This document shows positions 39,718-50,826 of a stretch of 64,000 bases of DNA, in pieces. This DNA comes from Lotus japonicus (lineage: Eukaryota > Streptophyta > Magnoliopsida > Fabales > Fabaceae). The stretch covers positions 29,306,369-29,370,368 of the forward strand of contig NC_080044.1 of the NCBI RefSeq assembly GCF_012489685.1, written 5' to 3'. The position numbers and the translations under genes were made by a program. The notes under the pieces are model-generated. The model saw only the letters and a program-made list of their open reading frames with translations. It was not told where the DNA came from and did no database searches. The stretch's first letter is position 1, and each line of letters opens with the position of its first letter.

Positions 39718-42700
39718 ATCTCATGATGATCTCCAAATCATCCGACTCATCTCTATCCGATGGTCAACACTGCTCAACGAGCAAAGAGCATCAACATGCT
39801 CGGAAACTACCCGTTTCCCGGCTTATCTCTCAGATAGCCCAACAACACAACTGCTCCCAGAGCACAAGAGTATCAACATACTCAAAACCTCTCAACTTCC
39901 TCAACGCTTGGATCCGACGACACTTCTCGTTTTCCAAAACTAAGATCTTCATCCTAAGCTTCCTTTCGAGTTTATTATCATTATTTGAAGATTTTAGAGG
40001 TTGTTTAATGTCTTATGAGTTTTCTTTACAAAATGATATCCTTTTTAATCTTATCGCGAATCTTATAAGTTCCCGGGATCTCCAAATCCCAAATGACTCC
40101 AGAGAATGTCTCGATCCATGAAAAACCATAACAAGGCCCGAATCTCATTCGTCCTATCGAACTTTCTCAAAACTCTCAAAATAAAATCGGCATGACCTGC
40201 CCGCTATTCTCACTACTCAGAAACTCAGATTTCATTGCAAATGCATAATTAACTCAGCACAAACAACCAACATGTCAAATCAACATATTATGCAATAACC
40301 ACATAGCACTTAGCATATAAAGCATGCATCACACATCCTAAATTACCCACATAGCACTTAACATGAAATTCACTCTCAAAAACATTCAGTAGATGAATCA
40401 TCTACATTGTCAGCCGAAGCCTCAGAAAACATTTTCCCAATCATACACAAACAAGTGCATAAACAGTAAATCAAGTCGAATGCGTCGACACCTAAAGCAT
40501 TAGCTAGTAAGGTAAGTTGCCCTTACCTCTAGTTATTCCAGCGTTCTCCTCAAACGTTCCTTCACAATGAGCTCCTTGATCTTCAGGAAATTCTCCAAAA
40601 GAACCTTTAAAGTAAAACCACATAATTCTATCAAAATCTATCGGAAACTAAGCTATCAATGCTCACTAAGGTTACACGAAGTAGTTCATACTCCGAGGTA
40701 CGATAATCTAGCGCGAAAGGACAAGTTTTCGGAAAAGGAATTTTCCCCCTCCTCCCCTATAGGGCTCGGCCACTTTTCACAATTGTGGGGCTCGATTTTT
40801 CTTCGATCAAACTTGGTTCCTATGCTTTCATTAGCCGTAACTAAGGGTATTCTGAACTCGGAAAAATTATCGGATCAAAAACTGTCGCAGGGGTATTTTG
40901 GTCATGATTTTTAACTTAGAAATTTCAAAACTGAAATCCCAAAAACCAAATTTTGCAGGGACGTTACTAACGACGTTTATGACAACTAATCCTACTAACA
41001 CTAAGCTAAGGCGATAGTTTTTAGCCTAAAGGTTGAAGCTTTACCTCAAAAACCCCAAAAATGGGTATTTAAGGCTAAAATTGATTCCGGCGGAATTCCG
41101 GCGACATAACGGAAAATCTAACCCGGCAGAAGTGATCTTGGGCACATAAGGAAGAGGTTTAGAATCAGAAATGAAAGATTCAGGATAGTTTTGCAAAAAC
41201 CCATAAACTATCCACTCAGAAAAGTCTACAGAAAAGCTATGGAAAAAGCGATCAGAGGTAAGGATTATCGACTATACCTCGAAACCTTGAAGTAGCAACT
41301 GATTGATCGACGATCAAGCAAGAAATGAAGAAAATCTCTCCTCCTCCTCTCCTATGCAAACTCGCGGCCTTGAATGGGTTTTTGGGTGAGTTTTGTGATT
41401 TTTTTCTCATTTCTTGGCTATATATAGAGGTTGGCAAAACGCGGTAAAATGAAAGTTTCGCGAATCTGATTTTTCCGGCGTCATTCTCCGTGAATTCTAA
41501 GATAGGTTTTGGCGAAAGAATTCCAAAACTAAAATGAGGTCTCCTTGTATTTTTGGCGACTAATGCATAATCGGTATAAAACTATTTTACCCGATAAGTT
41601 GCTTTTTGCATCGGATGTCGGAATAGAAAACTTCCTTCTGAAGAAAGATTAAAATCATCAAGAGAAATAGGTGTACGCGTGTGGAATATTCATTTGAAGC
41701 TCTGAATAGAAAAAGTCTTCATTGTCGAGAAATTCTAGGGTTTCGAAATACCAGGGTTTCGGTTTCGGCAAACTTCCGATGATTGGAATCGGACGTTCGT
41801 AGATTCTAGAGTTTCGCCTCGAAACGATTGTGATATATGGAAAAAAGAGAAGTTCTAACATTTCTCTGAAGGTTTTTGGACTAAAATCCTACAGTGTTCC
41901 AAGGGTGGAACATAGTGTTATTTCCTAAGATTCTTGTCCTAGGTTTTTAAAGCGAATATTAGTCGTGCTATAACTTAAATCGACTTCGATACGATCCTTT
42001 GACTTTTCCTGAACTTTCTCCTTCATAAATTTATTTCATTTGGTAAACTCTAGTTCAGGTTTCCCTTCACAATATATCAACCCTAATCGTAAATGGAAAT
42101 CTCTTCCACTGATCCTAAGCTTAAAATCTTGGGTCTTACATTACTACCCTCCAAAAAGAAAGTTTCGTCCTCGAAACTTAAGGGTCAGTAATAGTTCTGG
42201 ATATTATTCCTTGATCTTTTCCTCTAACTCTCACATGGCATCGTCTGTGTCTTTGTTCCAAATAACTCTTACTAAAGCACTCTGCTTTCCCTTCGATTGT
42301 TTCACTCTTCTAGTCCCAATGTTGACCAACGGCGTCTCAACAGACATATCATCTTTCAACTTGCCGAGGTTTAACTACAATCATCAATGATAACACCACT
42401 AAAACTCTTACTCGAATATGATCTCCAGCTTCTGAAGTCAATCTTTACCCTAAGATTCTCATTCCACTTAGCAAAGTTCACTCGCTAATCTCCAGCTTGT
42501 ATCACCGAAATCCATAACAAGTTTCATTCACTCTTAGACTTTAAGCAACTTGTCCAAATATGACAACCTCAAGTGTTCATCTTAATACTAACACTTCCCT
42601 TTTCTGTAACTTGATCACCATCTCGTCAATCAACTTCTTAATCTCTCTATCAAATTCTAACCAACTTCGAGTCCTAGAAACTTAAGACAACAATTCATAG

Positions 42701-43353
42701 ACTTAAAACCTGAACCTTCACCAAGTTTGGACCTCTAATGTCCGTTAATTCTTCAATGCTTCCTAAATGAATATCCATTTCTTCAACCTATATCTCCTTC
42801 GCAAGAGAACTTATACTTAATGCGAACTTTTTCCTCCCAGCTCGACTAATCCTCGATCCAATCAAGTTAATCTTACCAATCCTTCTATCAAAGTCCATAT
42901 CCAGCTGTGATTCCGAATATCACCCCCTCAATATTAAGTTGATCAAGCCTAATACATCGAAGGTGAAATTTAGAAAAAACCCACTGGAACAGTCAATGAG
43001 TTCCTATCATCCAATAGTCACAAATATCCTGACCTCACATCCTCAACGATTCCGCTACGGAACTACACGCCCTCGACATCATACGTATACTATCCATAAG
43101 AAATCTCTATGAGATTCATCTTCAGCTTCTAACTTCTTGTTAAACGCATTGGTGCAGAACTACTTTCTAGGTTTACCGTGTTATTCTAAACCTCGTGTAA
43201 TTTCTATAGCTAAAATACGAGCTACGGTCAAATAAGGTGTTAATAGGCGTAATAACTATAAGGTCAAAGCTCAAACAAACAGTTAGTACTCATCATAAGA
43301 TAGCATCTCCATAACTATACAATATGATTAAGCAATAACTTCAATCAATTTTT

Positions 43354-43370
43354 AAGCGAAAAAATCGCTT
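43354..43370 (-). other. Leader hairpin, family I
   Basis: AAGCGA and TCGCTT arms (43354-43359, 43365-43370) around a five-base A loop on plus (U loop in the RNA). The interior 3 copy is at 50709-50725. It aligns with the AGAACGA/TCGTTCT hairpin of family O at 57285-57302 with paired substitutions. Confidence 0.6.
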
Positions 43371-43456
43371 GAAGACAATCAATTTTCACTCTTTGCAGAG
43401 TCACACAACCTAGCACAGAAGACCTATTCCCCAACAACTCCCGAAAGACTCGACAA

Positions 43457-43468
43457 GCTCTGATACCA
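43457..43468 (-). other. Primer-binding site of family I (interior 1)
   Basis: TGGTATCAGAGC on minus, complementary to the 3' end of initiator-methionine tRNA, three bases from the LTR2 edge. Interior 3 has the same site at 50812-50823. Confidence 0.85.
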
Positions 43469-43471
43469 CAA

Positions 43472-46400
43472 TGTAACACCCCGATTTCGGTGGCGTCACT
43501 TTAGTAACCAAAATAAACTTAATGCGGAAAAACGTAAATATTTTTTTTTTGATGACAACTAAGACTGAAATAAATAAAACCCAAATGCGAAAGGTAACAG
43601 AACTAATACACAATACATATAACATTCCCCGCTGTAAGTAGCGACCTCGTCACGAGTAACCTCCAGTGACGGAAAGTAGAAAAGTGTAACGCCCGTAGGC
43701 AAAATGTACCATCCCCAAAATGATAGGTCAAGTGTCAGCAACACAAGCCCTCCAAAAATAAGAATAAGTCAGAGCTATGACACTAACACCCAACCTTAGT
43801 AGACTCTAAACACCCATCCCCTATACTTCCATCATCGACTCTCATCTGGTCATGCATGAAGTCCGGGTCCACGTCGAAGGCTCTGCGGTAGTCATTTCGC
43901 TCCGGGTCTTCCCCGAATGACGAAGAATCACGAAAGAATCCATCGACGGCATCTGACAAAAAGGGCATACATAGCCCCCCAAACACAGGTAGCACGTGCA
44001 AGGGTCAACTTACGGAATATAGGATAGAGAATACAAGACACCAGATAAAGTATAAGGGGTATATATATATATATGTTGTCTATATACATATAAGTTCTGC
44101 ATTGTCTACCCTAAGGTTTAAACATAGCATGTTATCAACACTCTAGTACAATTCCATCATAAAAGCACATAACGATATCTATCAACATCTACTCATCAAA
44201 ACACATAACGATGTTTATCAACATCAACTCATCAAAACATATAACGATACAATTAGAGTGCATGATATGTCAATGCAACGTCACTCTCGACGGTTCCAGA
44301 AAGAGTAGGCTGGGCACGTTTGAGTCGGTCCTAACACTGGCATTGTGTCGACCATAACCCCCGAGTGTCACTTACAACCTTGACATAGCCGGATCAGTCC
44401 TAACCCTGCGGGTCGACTTTTCCCTCCGCTATGCCCGACAATCAACAGGTCGATCCTAACCTCACGGTCGATCATATCCCCCGTCGATGTCCGAATTACC
44501 CGAAGAAAGAATAGGCTGGGCACGTTTGAGTCGGTCCTAACACTGGCATTGTGTCGACCATAACTCCCGAGTGTCACTTACAACCTTGACATAGCCGGAT
44601 CAGTCCTAACCCTGCGGGTCGACTTTTCTCTCCGCTATGCCCGACAATCAACAGGTCGATCCTAACCTCACGGTCGATCATATCCCCCGTCGATGTCCGA
44701 ATTACCCGAAGGTATAAACTGTACCCGAAGGTATAAACGGTACCCGAAGGTATAAACTGTACCCGAAGGTATAAACTGTACCCGAAGGCATAAACGGTAC
44801 CCGAAGGTATAAACTGTACCCGAAGGTATAAACTGTACCCGAAGGCATAAACTGTACCCGAAGGCATAAACTGTACCCGAAGGCATAAACTGTACCCGAA
44901 GGCATAAACTGTACCCGAAGGTATAAACTGTACCCGAAGGCATAAACGGTACCCGAAGGTATAAACTGTACCCGAAGGCATAAACGGTACCCGAAGGTAT
45001 AAACTGTATCTCATGATGATCTCCAAATCATCCGACTCATCTCTATCCGATGGTCAACACTGCTCAACGAGCAAAGAGCATCAACATGCTCGGAAACTAC
45101 CCGTTTCCCGGCTTATCTCTCAGATAGCCCAACAACACAACTACTCCCAGAGCACAAGAGTATCAACATACTCAAAACCTCTCAACTTCCTCAACGCTTG
45201 GATCCGACGACACTTCTCGTTTTCCAAAACTAAGATCTTCATCCTAAGCTTCCTTTCGAGTTTATTATCATTATTTGAAGATTTTAGAGGTTGTTTAATG
45301 TCTTATGAGTTTTCTTTACAAAATGATATCCTTTTTAATCTTATCGCGAATCTTATAAGTTCCCGGGATCTCCAAATCCCAAATGACTCCAGAGAATGTC
45401 TCGATTCATGAAAAACCATAACAAGGCCCGAATCTCATTCGTCCTATCGAACTTTCTCAAAACTCTCAAAATAAAATCGGCATGACCTGCCCGCTATTCT
45501 CACTACTCAGAAACTCAGATTTCATTGCAAATGCATAATTAACTCAGCACAAACAACCAACATGTCAAATCAACATATTATGCAATAACCACATAGCACT
45601 TAGCATATAAAGCATGCATCACACATCCTAAATTACCCACATAGCACTTAACATGAAATTCACTCTCAAAAACATTCAGTAGATGAATCATCTACATTGT
45701 CAGCCGAAGCCTCAGAAAACATTTTCCCAATCATACACAAACAAGTGCATAAACAGTAAATCAAGTCGAATGCGTCGACACCTAAAGCATTAGCTAGTAA
45801 GGTAAGTTGCCCTTACCTCTAGTTATTCCAGCGTTCTCCTCAAACGTTCCTTCACAATGAGCTCCTTGATCTTCAGGAAATTCTCCAAAAGAACCTTTAA
45901 AGTAAAACCACATAATTCTATCAAAATCTATCGGAAACTAAGCTATCAATGCTCTCTAAGGTTACACGAAGTAGTTCATACTCCGAGGTACGATAATCTA
46001 GCGCGAAAGGACAAGTTTTCGGAAAAGGAATTTTCCCCCTCCTCCCCTATAGGGCTCGGCCACTTTTCACAATTGTGGGGCTCGATTTTTCTTCGATCAA
46101 ACTTGGTTCCTATGCTTTCATTAGCCGTAACTAAGGGTATTCTGAACTCGGAAAAATTATCGGATCAAAAACTGTCGCAGGGGTATTTTGGTCATGATTT
46201 TAACTTAGAAATTTCAAAACTGAAATCCCAAAAACCAAATTTTGCAGGGACGTTACTAACGACGTTTATGACAACTAATCCTACTAACACTAAGCTAAGG
46301 CGATAGTTTTTAGCCTAAAGGTTGAAGCTTTACCTCAAAAACCCCAAAAATGGGTATTTAAGGCTAAAATTGATTCCGGCGGAATTCCGGCGACATAACG

Positions 46401-47429
46401 GAAAATCTAACCCGGCAGAAGTGATCTTGGGCACATAAGGAAGAGGTTTAGAATCAGAAATGAAAGATTCAGGATAGTTTTGCAAAAACCCATAAACTAT
46501 CCACTCAGAAAAGTCTACAGAAAAGCTATGGAAAAAGCGATCAGAGGTAAGGATTATCGACTATACCTCGAAACCTTGAAGTAGCAACTGATTGATCGAC
46601 GATCAAGCAAGAAATGAAGAAAATCTCTCCTCCTCCTCTCCTATGCAAACTCGCGGCCTTGAATGGGTTTTTGGGTGAGTTTTGTGATTTTTTTCTCATT
46701 TCTTGGCTATATATAGAGGTTGGCAAAACGCGGTAAAATGAAAGTTTCGCGAATCTGATTTTTCCGGCGTCATTCTCCGTGAATTCTAAGATAGGTTTTG
46801 GCGAAAGAATTCCAAAACTAAAATGAGGTCTCCTTGTATTTTTGGCGACTAATGCATAATCGGTATAAAACTATTTTACCCGATAAGTTGCTTTTTGCAT
46901 CGGGATGTCGGAATAGAAAACTTCCTTCTGAAGAAAGATTAAAATCATCAAGAGAAATAGGTGTACGCGTGTGGAATATTCATTTGAAGCTCTGAATAGA
47001 AAAAGTCTTCATTGTCGAGAAATTCTAGGGTTTCGAAATACCAGGGTTTCGGTTTCGGCAAACTTCCGATGATTGGAATCGGACGTTCGTAGATTCTAGA
47101 GTTTCGCCTCGAAACGATTGTGATATATGGAAAAAAGAGAAGTTCTAACATTTCTCTGAAGGTTTTTGGACTAAAATCCTACAGTGTTCCAAGGGTGGAA
47201 CATAGTGTTATTTCCTAAGATTCTTGTCCTAGGTTTTTAAAGCGAATATTAGTCGTGCTATAACTTAAATCGACTTCGATACGATCCTTTGACTTTTCCT
47301 GAACTTTCTCCTTCATAAATTTATTTCATTGGTAAACTCTAGTTCAGGTTTCCCTTCACAATATATCAACCCTAATCGTAAATGGAAATCTCTTCCACTG
47401 ATCCTAAGCTTAAAATCTTGGGTCTTACA
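43472..47429 (-). mobile_element. LTR2 of the family I array (internal, mosaic)
   Basis: 3958 bp, slightly longer because its minisatellite has 16 units. At marker sites left of about 45405 it agrees with LTR4 against LTR1; at markers right of about 45830 it agrees with LTR1 against LTR4. It also has private changes (CTCTCTAAGG near 45953; an extra G near 46903). Confidence 0.92.
44704..45007. repeat. 19-bp minisatellite in LTR2, 16 units
   Basis: Code: Tt Tg Tt Tt Cg Tt Tt Ct Ct Ct Ct Tt Cg Tt Cg Tt. Removing unit 2 and one of the four Ct units gives the LTR4 code exactly. Confidence 0.93.
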
Positions 47430-48240
47430 TTACTACCCTCCAAAAAGAAAGTTTCGTCCTCGAAACTTAAGGGTCAGTAATAGTTCTGGATATTATTCCT
47501 TGATCTTTTCCTCTAACTCTCACATGGCATCGTCTGTGTCTTTGTTCCAAATAACTCTTACTAAAGCACTCTGCTTTCCCTTCGATTGTTTCACTCTTCT
47601 AGTCCCAATGTTGACCAACGGCGTCTCAACAGACATATCATCTTTCAACTTGCCGAGGTTTAACTACAATCATCAATGATAACACCACTAAAACTCTTAC
47701 TCGAATATGATCTCCAGCTTCTGAAGTCATCTTTACCCTAAGATTCTCATTCCACTTAGCAAAGTTCACTCGCTAATCTCCAGCTTGTATCACCGAAATC
47801 CATAACAAGTTTCATTCACTCTTAGACTTTAAGCAACTTGTCCAAATATGAAACCTCAAGTGTTCATCTTAATACTAACACTTCCCTTTTCTGTAACTTG
47901 ATCACCATCTCGTCAATCAACTTCTTAATCTCTCTATCAAATTCTAACCAACTTCGAGTCCTAGAAACTTAAGACAACAATTCATAGACTTAAAACCTGA
48001 ACCTTCACCAAGTTTGGACCTCTAATGTCCGTTAATTCTTCAATGCTTCCTAAATGAATATCCATTTCTTCAACCTATATCTCCTTCGCAAGAGAACTTA
48101 TACTTAATGCGAACTTTTTCCTCCCAGCTCGACTAATCCTCGATCCAATCAAGTTAATCTTACCAATCCTTCTATCAAAGTCCATATCCAGCTGTGATTC
48201 CTAATATCACCCCCTCAATATTAAGTTGATCAAGCCTAAT
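47430..48240 (-). mobile_element. Interior 2 of family I, left 811 bp
   Basis: It matches interiors 1 and 3 up to the gap. It shares CCTAAT (near 48200) with interior 3, where interior 1 has CCGAAT (near 42917), and has small deletions of its own (ATATGAAACC; GAAGTCATC). Confidence 0.85.
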
Positions 48241-48340
48241 NNNNNNNNNNNNNNNNNNNNNNNNNNNNNNNNNNNNNNNNNNNNNNNNNNNNNNNNNNNN
48301 NNNNNNNNNNNNNNNNNNNNNNNNNNNNNNNNNNNNNNNN
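48241..48340. other. Assembly gap (100 N)
   Basis: By comparison with the other copies, the gap should hold the last ~520 bases of interior 2 and the first ~2.77 kb of LTR3, about 3.3 kb in all. The 100-N size is a placeholder. Confidence 0.95.
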
Positions 48341-49496
48341 ATGACAACTAATCCTACTAACACTAAGCTAAGGCGATAGTTTTTAGCCTAAAGGTTGAAG
48401 CTTTACCTCAAAAACCCAAAAATGGGTATTTAAGGCTAAAATTGATTCCGGCGGAATTCCGGCGACATAACGGAAAATCTAACCCGGCAGAAGTGATCTT
48501 GGGCACATAAGGAAGAGGTTTAGAATCAGAAATGAAAGATTCAGGATAGTTTTGCAAAAAACCCATAAACTATCCACTCAGAAAAGTCTACAGAAAAGCT
48601 ATGGAAAAAGCGATCAGAGGTAAGGATTATCGACTATACCTCGAAACCTTGAAGTAGCAACTGATTGATCGACGATCAAGCAAGAAATGAAGAAAATCTC
48701 TCCTCCTCCTCTCCTATGCAAACTCGCGGCCTTGAATGGGTTTTGGGTGATTTTGTGATTTTTTCTCATTTCTTGGCTATATATAGAGGTGGCAAAACGC
48801 GTAAAATGAAAGTTTCGCGAATCTGATTTTTCCGGCGTCATTCTCCGTGAATTCTAAGATAGGTTTTGGCGAAAGAATTCCAAAACTAAAATGAGGTCTC
48901 CTTGTATTTTTGGCGACTAATGCATAATCGGTATAAAACTATTTTACCCGATAAGTTGCTTTTTGCATCGGATGTCGGAATAGAAAACTTCCTTCTGAAG
49001 AAAGATTAAAATCATCAAGAAAATAGGTGTACGCGTGTGGAATATTCATTTGAAGCTCTGAATAGAAAAAGTCTTCATTGTCGAGAAATTCTAGGGTTTC
49101 GAAATACCAGGGTTTCGGTTTCGGCAAACTTCCGATGATTGGAATCGGACGTTCGTAGATTCTAGAGTTTCGCCTCGAAACGATTGTGATATATGGAAAA
49201 AAGAGAAGTTCTAACATTTCTCTGAAGGTTTTTGGACTAAAATCCTACAGTGTTCCAAGGGTGGAACATAGTGTTATTTCCTAAGATTCTTGTCCTAGGT
49301 TTTTAAAGCGAATATTAGTCGTGCTATAACTTAAATCGACTTCGATACGATCCTTTGACTTTTCCTGAACTTTCTCCTTCATAAATTTATTTCATTTGGT
49401 AAACTCTAGTTCAGGTTTCCCTTCACAATATATCAACCCTAATCGTAAATGGAAATCTCTTCCACTGATCCTAAGCTTAAAATCTTGGGTCTTACA
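48341..49496 (-). mobile_element. LTR3 of the family I array, right part only
   Basis: It resumes at the position equivalent to 40979 of LTR1. Its markers are of the LTR1/LTR2 type (GATTATCG, CTATATATAGAGG). It has many single-base losses in homopolymers relative to its sisters, as in poorly polished sequence. Confidence 0.88.
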
Positions 49497-50826
49497 TTAC
49501 TACCCTCCAAAAAGAAAGTTTCGTCCTCGAAACTTAAGGGTCAGTAATAGTTCTGGATATTATTCCTTGATCTTTTCCTCTAACTCTCACATGGCATCGT
49601 CTGTGTCTTTGTTCCAAATAACTCTTACTAAAGCACTCTGCTTTCCTTCGATTGTTTCACTCTTCTAGTCCCAATGTTGACCAACGGCGTCTCAACAGAC
49701 ATATCATCTTTCAACTTGCCGAGGTTTAACTACAATCATCAATGATAACACCACTAAAACTCTTACTCGAATATGATCTCCAGCTTCTGAAGTCAATCTT
49801 TACCCTAAGATTCTCATTCCACTTAGCAAAGTTCACTCGCTAATCTCCAGCTTGTATCACCGAAATCCATAACAAGTTTCATTCACTCTTAGACTTTAAG
49901 CAACTTGTCCAAATATGACAACCTCAAGTGTTCATCTTAATACTAACACTTCCCTTTTCTGTAACTTGATCACCATCTCGTCAATCAACTTCTTAATCTC
50001 TCTATCAAATTCTAACCAACTTCGAGTCCTAGAAACTTAAGACAACAATTCATAGACTTAAAACCTGAACCTTCACCAAGTTTGGACCTCTAATGTCCGT
50101 TAATTCTTCAATGCTTCCTAAATGAATATCCATTTCTTCAACCTATATCTCCTTCGCAAGAGAACTTATACTTAATGCGAACTTTTTCCTCCCAGCTCGA
50201 CTAATCCTCGATCCAATCAAGTTAATCTTACCAATCCTTCTATCAAAGTCCATATCCAGCTGTGATTCCTAATATCACCCCCTCAATATTAAGTTGATCA
50301 AGCCTAATACATCGAAGGTGAAATTTAGAAAAAACCCACTGGAACAGTCAATGAGTTCCTATCATCCAATAGTCACAAATATCCTGACCTCACATCCTCA
50401 ACGATTCCGCTACGGAACTACACGCCCTCGACATCATACGTATACTATCCATAAGAAATCTCTATGAGATTCATCTTCAGCTTCTAACTTCTTGTTAAAC
50501 GCATTGGTGCAGAACTACTTTCTAGGTTTACCGTGTTATTCTAAACCTCGTGTAATTTCTATAGCTAAAATACGAGCTACGGTCAAATAAGGTGTTAATA
50601 GGCGTAATAACTATAAGGTCAAAGCTCAAACAAACAGTTAGTACTCATCATAAGATAGCATCTCCATAACTATACAATATGATTAAGCAATAACTTCAAT
50701 CAATTTTTAAGCGAAAAAATCGCTTGAAGACAATCAATTTTCACTCTTTGCAGAGTCACACAACCTAGCACAGAAGACCTATTCCCCAACAACTCCCGAA
50801 AGACTCGACAAGCTCTGATACCACAA
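49497..50826 (-). mobile_element. Interior 3 of family I (1330 bp)
   Basis: Nearly identical to interior 1 over its whole length, with the primer-binding site at 50812-50823 and the leader hairpin at 50709-50725. Confidence 0.88.

Larger units (their letters stand above)
38213..42140 (-). mobile_element. LTR1 of the family I array (outer left)
   Basis: 3928 bp. The TATA box (CTATATATA on minus) is at ~41427-41419, about 710 bases into the LTR. It contains a 206-bp direct duplication (starting at 39054 and 39260), a 19-bp minisatellite (39452-39717) and the reduced LTR frame (38525-38743). Markers that distinguish it from LTR4 are listed with the recombination finding. Confidence 0.92.
42141..43471 (-). 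mobile_element. Interior 1 of family I (1331 bp), no enzymes
   Basis: 42141-42371 is the polypurine tract and a decayed chromodomain tail (VKQ.KGKQ.ALVRVIWNKDT, with two stops). 42372-43250 has no open frame and no recognisable domain. 43260-43471 is the leader and primer-binding site, closely similar to those of element O (57202-57404). The element therefore retains the cis signals for reverse transcription and probably packaging, but nothing else. Confidence 0.85.

Noticed and set aside
39416..39736. Long open frames (SLYLRV.F.PSGTVY repeats) over the minisatellite, here and in LTR2 and LTR4
   Set aside because: The repeat unit lacks stops in several frames at once, so the frames are a by-product of tandem repetition.
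39723..40121. 132-aa plus-strand frame repeated in LTR1, LTR2 and LTR4 (also the 115-149 aa frames at 40567, 45857 and 53175)
   Set aside because: They are antisense to the LTR and conserved only because the LTR copies are nearly identical; elements A and O give no support.
42372..43250. A hidden gene in the family I interiors
   Set aside because: All six frames are closed at short intervals in each copy; only the chromodomain tail and leader are recognisable.
48175..48363. Open frame spanning the N gap
   Set aside because: Most of it is undetermined bases.
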